Positions 23,766-34,333 of a stretch of DNA of 64,000 bases are shown piece by piece. The notes under the pieces are model-generated. The model was not told the origin of the DNA. It worked only from the letters and a program-made list of their open reading frames with translations, and ran no database searches. Every line of letters begins with the position of its first letter. Position 1 is the stretch's first letter. Source of the stretch: Hygrophila difformis. Taxonomy: Eukaryota; Streptophyta; Magnoliopsida; Lamiales; Acanthaceae. The stretch lies in the NCBI GenBank assembly GCA_030278955.1, contig JAOANR010000009.1, positions 41,130,945-41,194,944 on the forward strand. Direction: 5' to 3'. Position numbers and translations under genes: made by a program.

Positions 23766-24189
23766 CTTTCATTATGTTTTAACCATTGAAGTATGATACT
23801 CTCATCATATTCTTATTTCATTCATTTGATTCGGACCGTGATATCTTAAACACATGAATACAATCACAATATTCAACATCATTTTATTTGCTTTCTTTAC
23901 TAATGTTTACAGCTTTAAGTATTTACATTTCAGCATTAATCTTTAGTAATCATCATTACAACATCCTTAAACCAAGAGTAGAGACAGATTCTAGAGCTAA
24001 TAATTCTATTAAAACACTTCTATCGTGTAACTCTCTATTGAACGATCCCGACAATAAAAATAAATATTGCAGCTTGATACCGTGCGCTTTCGGTAGGAAA
24101 AACTAGGCAAGCTTTTTAACAGCCCTATAGGATTATAGTGTAAAGGCTGTCGGGGGGCATTGCAGCGGGGTTTTACCTCAAAAGCTTCA
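23764..24189 (+). repeat. Athila 3' LTR, last 426 bp only
   Basis: Matches 19535-19960 with four substitutions and no gaps. The left boundary is the deletion joint inside the reverse transcriptase. Confidence 0.92.
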
Positions 24190-24194
24190 GGGGT
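24190..24194. repeat. Athila element TSD, right copy (GGGGT)
   Basis: Second copy of the 5-bp duplication. LINE-A coding text continues from it. Confidence 0.85.
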
Positions 24195-24353
24195 GTCTAC
24201 ATCATATGGAGTTAACCATTTGTTTGAGGAAAAGGATGATGAGAATGAGGCGCCTGAGCGCTTTAAACGTGTTAAGGGTAAACACGCTAGCGCCACGAAA
24301 GTTGTTGCAAATAAACTTCCTATGGAGAGAGTAATTCCTAATTGGCACTTATG
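24195..24353 (+). pseudogene. LINE-A ORF1, C-terminal part
   Basis: In frame with the sequence before the Athila insertion: a hydrophilic, acidic then basic tail (VSTSYGVNHLFEEKDDE..., with KRVKGKH) ending at TGA 24351-24353. This is the usual unstructured end of ORF1, followed by about 70 bp and the start of ORF2. Confidence 0.65.
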
Positions 24354-24424
24354 ACAAGTGAAGAATATATGGATGATGATGAGTTAATAGTGGGGAACTC
24401 TGTATCTCTCGTCATTTTTCCTAA

Positions 24425-25371
24425 ATGATTAAGTTTAATGATTTTACAATCCTCTCATGGAATATCTATGGTGCCATGAGTAGCTATACATTTCGCCACA
24501 TTTCAAATATTATTCGTCAGGTGAAGCCTTCGGTTTTTATCATTATGGAACCACAAGGTATGTTGGATCATTTACGTGTTCCTCTCTATCGTTTGGGATA
24601 TGATGTGGTGCATATCATTGAGTGTACTGGCCCGGGGGCATTTCCGCACCGGGTCCGGATGGTTTCCCTATTGCATTTTATAAAACAAACTGGCATATCG
24701 TTGGTGCTTCTATTAGTGAGTTTGTTCGCGCAACTATTGCTACAGGTTTATTTGATAAGGAGTTGGCTGCCATCTTAATTTGTCTGATTCCTAAGGTTGA
24801 AATCTCTATGGATATTCATAGCTTCCAGCCTATTAGTTTTTGTAATGTCTGTTACAAAATCTTGACTAGGGTTATTATTAATCGGTTGTGCCCTTTGTTA
24901 AGGTCTTATATTGTAATATATCAGTCTGCTTTACTTCCTGAGCGTGGACTACGGATAATGTTGTTATCTTGCATGAAGTTTTGTCCGCTTTTGCTAACAA
25001 AAATCGGCGATCTAGAGATTTTCTTCTAAGATCGACTTGGAGAAAGGCTATGAGAAAATTAGTTGGGATTTCTTAGAGCAATGCCTGCGTGAGATGGAGC
25101 TTCCTGGATTTCTAATTAACATCATTATGTTCTGCAGTTGTTCTCCTACTTACGCTTTATTATGGAATGAGGCGGCTCTACCTCCATTCACTCCTGCCAA
25201 AGGGTTGCGACAAGGCGATCCCATGTCGCCTAACTTATTTATAATTGTTATGGAAAAACTCTCTCGATCAATTCTTGGCAAGGTGGGAAGTGTTCTTTGG
25301 GAATTAGTTATTTTATTCAGGGATGTTGTGCCACTTTCACATCTAATGTTCGCAGATGACTTGTTACTTTT
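24425..25371 (+). pseudogene. LINE-A ORF2, endonuclease start and RT 5' part
   Basis: Starts ATG 24425 with MIKFNDFTILSWNIYGAMS, the N-terminus of an APE-type endonuclease with its Asn kept (WN). At about 24630 the text jumps to APGPDGFPIAFYKTNW of the RT, so most of the endonuclease and the RT N-terminus are deleted (about 1 kb by family length). The RT continues in shifted frames through LIPKV, FQPISFCNVCYK and LRQGDPMSPNLF to LMFADDLLLF at 25341-25371, where the active-site ADD is intact. There the Ty3 element begins. The third piece is at 38914. Confidence 0.85.
25367..25371. repeat. Ty3 gag-only element TSD, left copy (CTTTT)
   Basis: CTTTT is repeated at 38909-38913. Confidence 0.88.
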
Positions 25372-25613
25372 TGTAACACCCCGGATTTGATAACCCAGGC
25401 CGGGATGCTACCACCACACCTCCCTAGCAAGACACGACTTCTTCGAGCTTGCTAAAGAGATGCAAGGCTATGGGTTTGAAAAGAGTTTTAAAAGCAAGTC
25501 CGGAATTACTTAAAAATAATAATGTAATATCATCCATACATGATAATAAAAATAATAAGTTGCAGCGGAAATTAAAAATACAGGGCCGACATGGCCAAAA
25601 CTCGGGTTACCAT

Positions 25614-26291
25614 TAGGGGTGGGCAAATGGGGCGAGTTAATCGGGTACCCGACCCGAACCCGAAAATAGTGAGATCGGGTTGGGTACCCGAACCCGAAAA
25701 ACCCGAAGTTGGGTACCCGAACCCAAAATTACTAGATCAAGTCGGGTATCGTGTTTTACAAATGAACCCGAATTCCCCGATCGGGTACCCGAATTACCCG
25801 ATCTTTTTTTTAAAAAAAAATTATTTTGTTTTATTTTTTAAGAAATGTCTATCTTATTTTTTTCCCCCCACAATATAGAGAGTATTTTTTTTTAGTATTT
25901 CTAATTACATAATTTTATGCAAACCAAAAGTGTAAAACCTCAATCCATACTTTTTCGAAATATTATTAGTCAATTCTTCTATGTTATTCGTTAATGAATG
26001 AATATCGTTCTCATTCTTATTTGTAAATTGTAAATCATGATGGTGATTATTGAATTTATCAAACTTTCTTTGATAATTTATTTTTTATTTTTAAAAAAAT
26101 TTTTTTTTTAAATTTTTTTTAGAAAAAAGAGTGGGTACCCGAAGTGGGTACCCGACCCGATCGGGTACCCGACATGTCGGGTACCCACCAATGTCGGGTA
26201 GTGGTCGGGTAATTTATTTTTCTACCCGAACCCGATTAACCCGAACCCGACTAACCCGAACCCACCAAACCCGACCCGACGCCCACCCCTA
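25614..26291. mobile_element. hAT-type MITE (678 bp) with ACCCGA subterminal repeats
   Basis: The terminal inverted repeats are TAGGGGTGGGC and GCCCACCCCTA. The 8-bp TSD GTTACCAT lies at 25606-25613 and 26292-26299, and the other LTR has an empty site. The first 190 bp and last 150 bp are packed with TCGGGTACCCGA-like and AACCCGA repeats facing each other. The middle is AT-rich and non-coding. The 8-bp TSD and CA/TAGGGG-type ends indicate hAT transposase mobilisation. Confidence 0.92.
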
Positions 26292-26785
26292 GTTACCATG
26301 CTCGTATGCAAGTCATGTAAAATAAATAACTAAATGTCCAAAGTGATCCCCCGATGCATGGTCATGCTCCGTACTCTGTAATGGAAAAATAAACAACGGG
26401 TTTTATCAGTATATAAAATACTGAGTAAGTTAATCCCTAACGTAACAATAAAGGGGGTTTTAAAAATTATTTAATTAATTTAAAAATTTATTCTTTTACT
26501 CGGGCTTAAGTGAAATATTAAAAATTCATAATATAACTTGCAGCGGAAAACATAATTAATTATGCGAGATTTAAAATGCGTAATTTAAAGGTATAATTTA
26601 AAAGCGTACATAATTAAAAGCGTAATTTAAAAGCGTGATAAATAAATACAGTTTAATTAAATACACACACAAGTCTTTTAATGTTTATCCCGTCAACTAA
26701 GAAGAGGACGTCACACAAGGGAGATCACTAACGATGCAATCTCAAAAATCATAATCAGTTAGCCGGTGAACCGGCGGCCGCAGCC

Positions 26786-26990
26786 ATGTCAGTATTGACT
26801 GCCGTTTTGGCTAGCCATGTATTTCGATTGCCATTCCGGCAAGCCGTGTGTATCTACTGTCAATTTGGCAAGCATGTATATCAACTATCGTTTGACAGGC
26901 TTTTCAAGCGGTTTCACTGCCACTCGGGCAGGCCGTGTATATCTACTGCCGATTTGGCAGGCCATGTGCACAACTGCCGTTTTGGCATAG
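26786..26990. repeat. Degenerate tandem motif in the Ty3 LTR (CTGCCnTTTnGGCAnGCC)
   Basis: Four to five imperfect copies of a 35-45 bp unit (ACTGCCGTTTTGGCTAGCCATGT and variants). Each contains the near-palindrome TGCC...GGCA. The same array is in the other LTR at about 36474-36660 with one unit shortened. Confidence 0.65.
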
Positions 26991-27804
26991 TAAGGAGATC
27001 ACTAACGACGCAGTCTCAATAATCGTAGGACCACTAACGAGGCAGTCCAAATAATTTGTATGAAGATCAGCTCAGCCTAGTGAACGGGATTTTTTCGAAA
27101 GGTATACTTCATCGTATAAAAAGGATTTCAATATCGTATTTCATAGTTCAAGTTTTGCTCATGTTCGAAAAATTCCAAATGTCACAGTTTACGCCCTTTT
27201 TATTTAAAATTTCTCCTTCTAACCAAAAATCCTGAAATTAATACAGTAGTTCACAAACACCCTTACAAACATCTTTCATGTTTTGAGTTTCTCCCAATAG
27301 GGTTTCGAAACGAGTCAAAATTCGAGTTCTTTACAAGGAAGGATTTCTGCCCGGAAAATCGATTTCGACACAGTTTAGTCCAAGGCCGATTAAAATTTCA
27401 TAATAAGACCAATTGATCCGAAATTTTTACAGGTAGTAGAAAACATCTTAATGAACAGCTTTCATGTTTTAGGTTTTTGGAAATAATCAGATTTAGATGT
27501 TCAAAAATCATCATCAATACACTGTTCACGCTCGGATTCAAAAATCGGTGTTACGCAGGTTCTGTATTCGTCCGATTTGACATATCAAACGAACTCCAAA
27601 ATTCATGAAATTTTACAGGCACTTAATCGACACAAAAGTAAACAAGTTTTATTACAGGCAAATTATTGAAATTCATTCCGGATCAAATTAGTTTCTTGCA
27701 TCATGTTCGGATAAAAATCTGTCAAGGTTTTCTTTACAAAAACACAGGCTGTTCGGATCAATTTGAAGATTCAAATGTTAATGAACGTTCACGAAATTCT
27801 ACGG

Positions 27805-28462
27805 GCGTTTTTCAGAGATCTTTCTAGAAGATTCGCGAACTCACATGCGAAATAACCGTCTCACATGCTTTTCACAGCTATATATATGTGTGATTGTTGA
27901 TTTACTCATTGAGATGCTTTACACCTTCACATCATATATTGTTGATCTTTATTGTTGCAAAGTAGTTGCTACTGCTAGGCAATTTTCTGTGTATTTTGTA
28001 TTCAAATTGCTTGTAAATGAAGAGGCATTGAGATGCTCTTCATTCTCATTGGATGCATTGAGATGCACTTGACTGGAGAAGGTTTCTCATGATGATCGAA
28101 GGAGCTGAAGACCGAATGGAAGCAGACGCAGCAAGCAGAATCACTCTCAGGTTGAATAAGGTGGAGTCGCAGCGGTTGAAGTGTGGTTGATACACTTGCC
28201 GGACTCGTGTTCCAGTAACTGAGTTCAACAGTTGAGGTTTGATTGTTCTTGTGCATTGGTAGTCCATTGGTGTATTCGGTTTTGATGATTAGTGAGATGA
28301 ACCTGGCTTGGTATGCCCCCAGATGTAGATCGCATGATCGAACTGGGTAAACAAATGATATGTGCTTTGGTTGTTTTTTTGTTTTCAGTTATAGTGCTTC
28401 CACGTAATTGAAACAACGTGCAAACAACCAGATAATTGATAACAGATCTAAATCGGGACACA
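27805..28462 (+). repeat. Copia 5' LTR (658 bp, first 6 bp missing)
   Basis: Matches 31748-32411 with about nine substitutions and a 6-bp indel by my count. It ends GGGACACA just before the primer-binding site. Confidence 0.88.
27879..27886 (+). promoter_or_regulatory. Candidate TATA box in the copia 5' LTR
   Basis: TATATATA in CAGCTATATATATGTGTG, also present in the 3' LTR near 31822. Its position, 75 bp into the LTR, suits a promoter. This rests on sequence alone. Confidence 0.4.
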
Positions 28463-28466
28463 CAAG

Positions 28467-28478
28467 TGGTATCAGAGC
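28467..28478 (+). other. Copia primer-binding site (initiator tRNA-Met)
   Basis: TGGTATCAGAGC, the usual initiator-Met complement of plant copia elements, lies 4 bp after the LTR end. Confidence 0.9.
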
Positions 28479-28523
28479 AAATCCAGTGCTCTAACGTAGT
28501 TGAGTTGATCTGATCTGTTTAAG

Positions 28524-29570
28524 ATGGGCAAGGAAGGTTCTTCAGTCTCTCGTCACCCATTGTTTGATGGATCTGACTACAGTTTTTGGAAAACCCGAAT
28601 GAAAGCATTCATAATGTCTCTTGGAGAGGATGCTTGTGAGGCAATTGAAGTGCGAAGGGAACGTCCTACCAGACCTGTGCCTCCTAGTAATCCAGACGAC
28701 CTACCGACAACCAGACCTGCTACTAGATCTGAGCTAACTCGAGTAGAACGAGCTGCTAAGCAAGGTAACTTCACAGCACTTAATGCTATTTTCAATGCAA
28801 TGGATTCTACTCAGTATAGGATGATTTCGAATTATACTACTGCTTATGATGCATGGAGAGCTTTAGAAATAGCGCATGAAGGTTCTGTTGATGTTAGAGC
28901 TACTTGGCTACAATGTATTAAAACACTCTTTGATAGTTTGCGTATGAGTGATGATGAATCCATATCTGCTTATTATGGTAGATTTAAGGATGTTGTTAGT
29001 CAGGCTTATTCTCTTAGTGCTGAGTGGGATGAGAGGAAGCAAGTTAGGAAGTTGCTAAGAACGGTTTCTAAGCGGTTTAATCCTAAGGTTGCTGCTCTAG
29101 AGGAGTTAGACAATGTTAACACTATAACTCTTGAGGGATTGTATGGAATACTTCAAACTTATGAGATGAACTATCTAGAGGAAGATAATCCAAGGAATAT
29201 TGCTCTTAATGTTGAGAATAAGGTAGAAAATCTTAATGAAGATGATGTTTCTTTTCTGTCGAAAAGAATTTCTAAGATGTTACAAGAAAGAAGAGCTAGA
29301 CAGCTGAATAATAAGAAGTATCAGAATCGTTGTCAGTCAGGGAAGTCGATAACCGATAAACAACCTGCTGGAAGAGATAAGGGTAAATATGACAAGCAGA
29401 GGATATTGAAGGAGATTGAAAGACCAGATGCCTTTACTAATCTTAAATGCTATGAATTTGGTGGAATAGGGCACATCAAAGCTGAATGTCCTACAACTAA
29501 AAGGAGAGAAGGAAATGTTCTAAATATATCTCTTACTGATGATGATGATGATGATGGTGCGTCAGATTGA
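28524..29570 (+). pseudogene. Copia gag, N-terminal part
   Basis: Starts at ATG 28524. It has the copia gag layout: HPLFDGSDYSFWKTRMKAFI near residue 12, a UBN2-type capsid helix region to about residue 230, and a basic linker. A zinc knuckle follows at about residues 311-324, where CYEFGGIGHIKAEC has Phe in place of the second Cys. An acidic stretch and TGA at 29568-29570 end the frame. Readable text continues past the stop in the same frame to about 29715 before a frameshift. The knuckle defect would weaken RNA binding. Confidence 0.85.
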
Positions 29571-29698
29571 CAACACAGCGACACAGATTTGGTTGTCTTT
29601 ACTCTACAGGAATCATCAAGCTCATTTCAAGTTGAAAATGATCTTGATTCGTCTTATGCTGCAAATGATTTCTCAGAAGGACGGATAAAGAAGAGGAT

Positions 29699-30673
29699 GA
29701 TGATTTTGAACAATTAAGTGAAGCCTATGAGTTCTTGAAGGAAGAATTTTCAATAGCAGTGAAGGAGAATAAGAAGTTGTTACAACAACTGACCGACATC
29801 GGAAGATCTTTTGATAAGGTGACAGATCAAAAGAAGTTATTGAAGAAAGAGCTTGAGAATTTAAAAATATCAAATGATGAATTAGCTCATGATAAGGTTT
29901 TGTTGTCAAAAGAAAAAGAGAAGATTATAAAGGATTATGAGGCTTTAAAATTGGAATTGAAGACTGTTAAAGCCGAGTCTGATCAGCTTCATGTGAAGAA
30001 TCAGGAGTTTCAGAGGCTTTTTAAAGGCAACGGGAAACTGGATGATGTTCTTGCGTTGGGCAAACAACACAAAGATTACACTGGTATTGGATATTCAGGC
30101 AGCACATCAGAAAATCAGAGAAAGTTTGTTAGTGGTGGTTTTCTTCAACAAGTTGAGAAAGTTAGCAAAGTGAATTCAGTATCAGAATCTAAAGGAAGAG
30201 ATTGTGCTTATTGTAAGCTTCCTGGACATTGTGCAGATACATGTTTGAGGATTGTCAGAGATCTGATGCGTGGTAAAGCAGTGGTTTGGCCTACACAGGA
30301 ACTACAGAAGAAGATAAAGTTACAGAAAGTTTGGGTTAGAAAGAAAATTGAATCGAAATGCCTTGTGGTTCTTTCACATCAGAAAAAGGAAAGACTTAAT
30401 GATAAAGATCCTCACCCTCCTGTTGCAGGAAATGTTATTGATCGGGAAGGACCTGAAATTGAAGAGGTTGATGAAGGAGGAAATGATGAAGATGATGTGA
30501 GTAGTGTTGAAGATGTTCATACAATGGACCAACAACCTATTTGTAGTGAGACGGAAAGGAGAAGAGGATCTAAACCTGGTCCTAGAATACTATATCATTC
30601 TTCTCAGGAAATCATTGGAGATCCCAGTGCTCAGATGCAAACTCGAATAAAAAGATTGATTTCAAGGATTTAG
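29699..30673 (+). pseudogene. Copia gag, C-terminal part (coiled coil and second zinc knuckle)
   Basis: The frame contains no natural ATG at its start and is best read as the continuation of gag after a stop and a frameshift. Residues from about 29,735 form a strong Lys/Glu/Leu heptad coiled coil to about 30,020. A complete C-X2-C-X4-H-X4-C knuckle (CAYCKLPGHCADTC) is at about 30206-30247, followed by an acidic, low-complexity tail. SIRE-type copia gag proteins share this order of knuckle, coiled coil and second knuckle. No protease motif follows. Confidence 0.75.
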
Positions 30674-31747
30674 CTGGATTTAACTTTTTTACATCGAAGA
30701 TTGAGCCAAGAAATGTCAAAGATGCATTGGAAGATGAAATTTGTGATATAAAGCATGTCACGTCGTTTGAACAACTGGATGGCATCCTTAGTAAATCCAT
30801 GGAAACGGAAAAATTTGATAAGCATAAAAAGGACTTGGACGTGTGCTTTCGAAACTGAAAAGGATTTTGGATTGGGCTGGTGATTAAAAAGAAGAGGCCC
30901 ATATAAATCTGATCTGAAAAGAGGAAAAAGATTCAGAAAGACACTTGGAATTTTGATTTGAATTGAAGGAGTTATAGTCTGAAGCATGTCGTTATGATCA
31001 CGGCTTGACAACAAAGAAACTACAACTTATTGATGAGATTTGAGACTCAAGATCTGAGTGCAATGTGATTTAGTCCAGATGAATTATATGCAAACTTATA
31101 TGAGGATGATATGAATTCTGGAAGTCAGTGGTTTGATAAGTTGTCCATTCGAGGGAAGTTCATTGAACTGACATACAGTGTTATTCATGAGGAGTTGGAA
31201 TTACATGTCAACGACGATTACTGGCCATCGGGATTACAGTTGAAAAATGCATTAGTTTATGGCATAATGAGAAGCTAATCAGTGACAGTGTTATCTCCCT
31301 AAAGCGGATTAATTGGAAGATTACATTAAGGATGATGAAAACAGAATAGTTGTGTGTCGATTCACAAAAAAAGGGGGAGAATAGTTGAAGTTCAGGGGAG
31401 TTGATATGATTGGTTAACAACTCATATTGGTATGATTGGTTATTAACTTCAGGGGGAGTTAGAAGGAGTTGTTACTTGGTTATGTTGATTGCTATCATGG
31501 AGATTAATTGCTAGATGGTTTTAACTATTGGTTTTGCTATGATGATTTTATTGATATCAGCTCGTTGTTTCTGACCTTCTGAACTACAGGTTTTGTATGA
31601 ATCTCTACACAAAAAGGGGGAGATTTTTAAGGTTGTTTTGTGCAGAGTTGTAATCTGGCGGTTGTTCAGACATCTCATCAACAACAAACTGATATTCGAG
31701 CTGATATTAGCAGATGACAGTTGGATTTTGTAACAGATTTCTGTTGA
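30674..31747 (+). other. Copia non-coding region with two polypurine-like tracts
   Basis: No conserved retroelement domain is visible. AAAAAAAGGGGGAGA (about 31368-31382) and CAAAAAGGGGGAGA (about 31610-31624) are polypurine tracts. The second is about 120 bp before the 3' LTR. Repeated tracts of this form are known from SIRE/Maximus elements. Confidence 0.6.
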
Positions 31748-32411
31748 GCGTTTTTCAGAGATCTTTCTAGAAGATTCGCGAACTCACATGCGAAATAACC
31801 GTCTCACATGCTTTTCACAGCTATATATATGTGTGATTGCTGATTTACTCATTGAGATGCTTTACACCTTCACATCATATATTGTTGATCTTCATTGTTG
31901 CAAAGTAGTTGCTACTGCTAGGCAATTTTCTGTGTATTTTGTATTCAAATTGCTTGTAAATGAAGAGGCATTGAGATGCTCTTCATTCTCATTGGATGCA
32001 TTGAGATGCACTTGATTGGAGAAGGTTTCTCATGATGATCGAAGGAGCTGAAGACCGAATGGAAGCAGACGCAGCAAGCAGAATCACTCTCAGGTTGAAT
32101 AAGGTGGAGTCGCAGCGGTTGAAGTGTGGTTGATACACTTGCCGGACTACTGGTCGTGTTCCAGTAACTGAGTTCAACAGTTGAGGTTTGATTGTTCTTG
32201 TGCATTGGTTGTCCATTGGTGTATTCGGTTTTGATGATTAGTGAGATGAACCTGGCTTGGTATGCCCCCAGATGTAGATCGCATGATCGAACTGGGTAAA
32301 CAAATGATCTGCACTTTGGTTGTTTTTTTGTTTTCAGTTATAGTGCTTCCACATAATTGAAACAACGTGCAAACAAACAGATAATTGATAACAGATCTAA
32401 ATCGGGACACA
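31742..32411 (+). repeat. Copia 3' LTR (670 bp)
   Basis: Begins TGTTGAGCG and ends GGGACACA. It is the complete reference for the shortened 5' LTR. Confidence 0.85.
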
Positions 32412-33802
32412 TAGGTTTCGACCGAAGGTGAGAGAAAAATCCACATGAAGTTTGCATATGAAAGCTGTCAGGATTTTAAAAAATATTTAAAAACGCAGAA
32501 TCTTCTCGGCGAAATTTTGAGTATCAAAACTTCATGAAAATGCTAGAAATTTTGACACAACTTAGACCACGACGTTAGGAATAATTCTTAAGTTCGGAGT
32601 TTTCCGTTTCGGATTCTCGAAATAGGAGTTTTTACTAGATTTCAGAAAATGCGCGGATTGGGGTCCCCAAGTCCGATTTTTACGTTTTTATTTTAGATCC
32701 ATTGATTCGTTCGATTTTAATCACCCAAAATTGATACGCAAGGAATAAACTTACAGTGGGTGATCTCTAGGACGTCTCTGGATCGATCGGGGCGCCCACG
32801 CTTGCTACAAGCACGTCCAAATCACTCCGTCTCCACTCCGTTGGCCCCGAAACGAAACCGAAAGTAAAAATCTAGGGTTAGATCGGATTTTCGGACTCGA
32901 AAACTTAAACGAAAACCTATGAACGACTTACCGCAATCTGGAACACTAAAGATCTTGTTCTCCACGCCTCCTCCATTGATTTTCGTCGCGGGAAAGTGAT
33001 CGGAAAGTCGTCGGATAGCCGGAGCTTTGTGTTTTCGGTTTTGGGAGGGTTTTGGGATGAAGGAAGAGTGTTGAAAGGTTGATAATGGGGTTGGAGATCT
33101 GTCAATCTCGACCTTATTGAGTTTCCACCGAAGGGAATCGGATTTCCAAAAATTAAGGTCGTAATTTTTTCAACAAATCGCCGAAATCGCGCAAGTTGGC
33201 AGCTGCTGCTGCTCTGGCGCGGTGGTGGCGCGGTCTATGGCCATTCCCCGCGCGGCGAACGCGCGGCTCCGGCCTGGGCCGGGTCGTGCGATCCGTCGGG
33301 CCTTTTCTCCTCTCTTTCGGGCTTCTCTCCTTCTACGTTTTCGGGCTCGACTTTTCGGGTCGTTCTCGGGTTACGATTGCTTTCTTAAATTTATTTCGAC
33401 TCCAATGAATTTCATACTCGAAACCTTGAATCCGTCGAGTTTGAATCCGTCGGCTCGAATTCGTCGTCTTTCGATTCCCGTGCAATGATTTATTTATTTA
33501 AATCATTTCCGACTTCACGGGTTATTGGAATTAAAATTCTTTTCCTTCTTGAATTTAATTCCAATTCTTTTGGCTCGATCCATGGAATATATTCGGGCTT
33601 TCTTTCCTTCTTTTATTTCATTTTGAATTTTGAATTTATCGGCATTTTATTTCCGAGCAATAGTTTATTGTAATAAATTATTTTCTTCTTCTCGGAGATA
33701 TTTCGACCTTAGATAAAAATCTCGGAGACATTATTGTAATAATTTATTTTTATTAACTAATTTTACTCCTTTGGACGCCGATAAAAATCTCGGGTATTAC
33801 AG

Positions 33803-33816
33803 TCTACCCCCCTTAG
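33803..33816 (-). other. Polypurine tract of the Ty3 gag-only element
   Basis: On the minus strand CTAAGGGGGGTAGAC lies directly before the 3' LTR start TGTAATACCCGAG. This is the expected plus-strand priming site. Confidence 0.8.
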
Positions 33817-34333
33817 AAATCAACTTCGTCCCCGAAGTTGCGCCCTCACTTTAACTTTTGGCTTAATTTAATGTTGGGGTATTTCCATCTACCTTCCTTA
33901 AGGATAAACGTCTTCCATAAGAAATTAATTCCGTTCCTTTGAACGTGAATTAAATTCCTCGGGTGTTACATCCTCTCCCCATCAGGAATCAACTTCGTCC
34001 TCGAAGTTGGGCGTTAGCTCCTCGCGAGTTCGGAAATTTTTTGATTGTGTGATTGTATTATTGTGTGTTGTTGTTTGTTATTATTTGACTGAACTCAAAA
34101 TTAAAATTTCCAAGTTGCCTACGTACCCGTGAAGGGATCAAGTCATCACGTAGTTCAAAATAATTTGAATTTGTTTAATTTTTATTGGATACCATTCGTC
34201 GAGTCGAACTCAAAAATAAATGCATTTATCGATGCTTGAAAACTTCTTACGGTTGCTTGGGCCGAGTGGTCACGTCCTCTCTCCTGTTTATGTTTTCTAT
34301 TCGCGTCCGGCAGTCACGCAGCTGATGACCATG

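Larger units (their letters stand above)
16632..24189 (+). mobile_element. Athila-like Ty3/gypsy retrotransposon with internal deletion
   Basis: Element bounded by TGATGACAGC and AAAAGCTTCA with a GGGGT TSD, inserted in LINE-A. It has a 3,329-bp 5' LTR, a tRNA-Asp primer-binding site and a gag-protease-RT reading frame. A deletion joins the middle of the RT directly to the last 426 bp of the 3' LTR. The rest of RT, RNase H, integrase, the polypurine tract and about 2.9 kb of the 3' LTR are gone. Confidence 0.92.
27805..32411 (+). mobile_element. Gag-only copia element (SIRE-like), inserted in the Ty3 LTR
   Basis: Two LTRs of about 660 bp flank a 3.3 kb interior with a tRNA-Met primer-binding site, a broken gag gene and A/G-rich tracts, but no protease, integrase, RT or RNase H. 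It lies on the strand opposite to its Ty3 host. No TSD is present: about 48 bp of the host LTR and the first 6 bp of the element (TGTTGA) are missing at the joint. Confidence 0.85.
25372..33801 (-). repeat. Left LTR (3' LTR of the minus-strand Ty3 element), with two insertions
   Basis: Aligns with 35737-38908 except for a hAT MITE plus TSD (25614-26299) and a copia element (27805-32411) that replaced about 48 bp. Without the insertions it is about 3.14 kb, or about 3.18 kb with the lost target restored. The open frames near 33196-33673 lie in a GC-rich part of the LTR and are mirrored at 38274-38780. They are not recognised proteins. Confidence 0.88.

Noticed and set aside
28467..28478. tRNA-Met-like sequences at LTR edges (also 35722 and 14913) as tRNA gene fragments
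   Set aside because: They are short primer-binding sites next to LTR ends, with no tRNA body.
33196..33673. Overlapping GC-rich open frames, repeated at 38274-38780
   Set aside because: They are parts of the Ty3 LTRs. Several frames are open at once because the DNA is GC-rich. No protein family fits.
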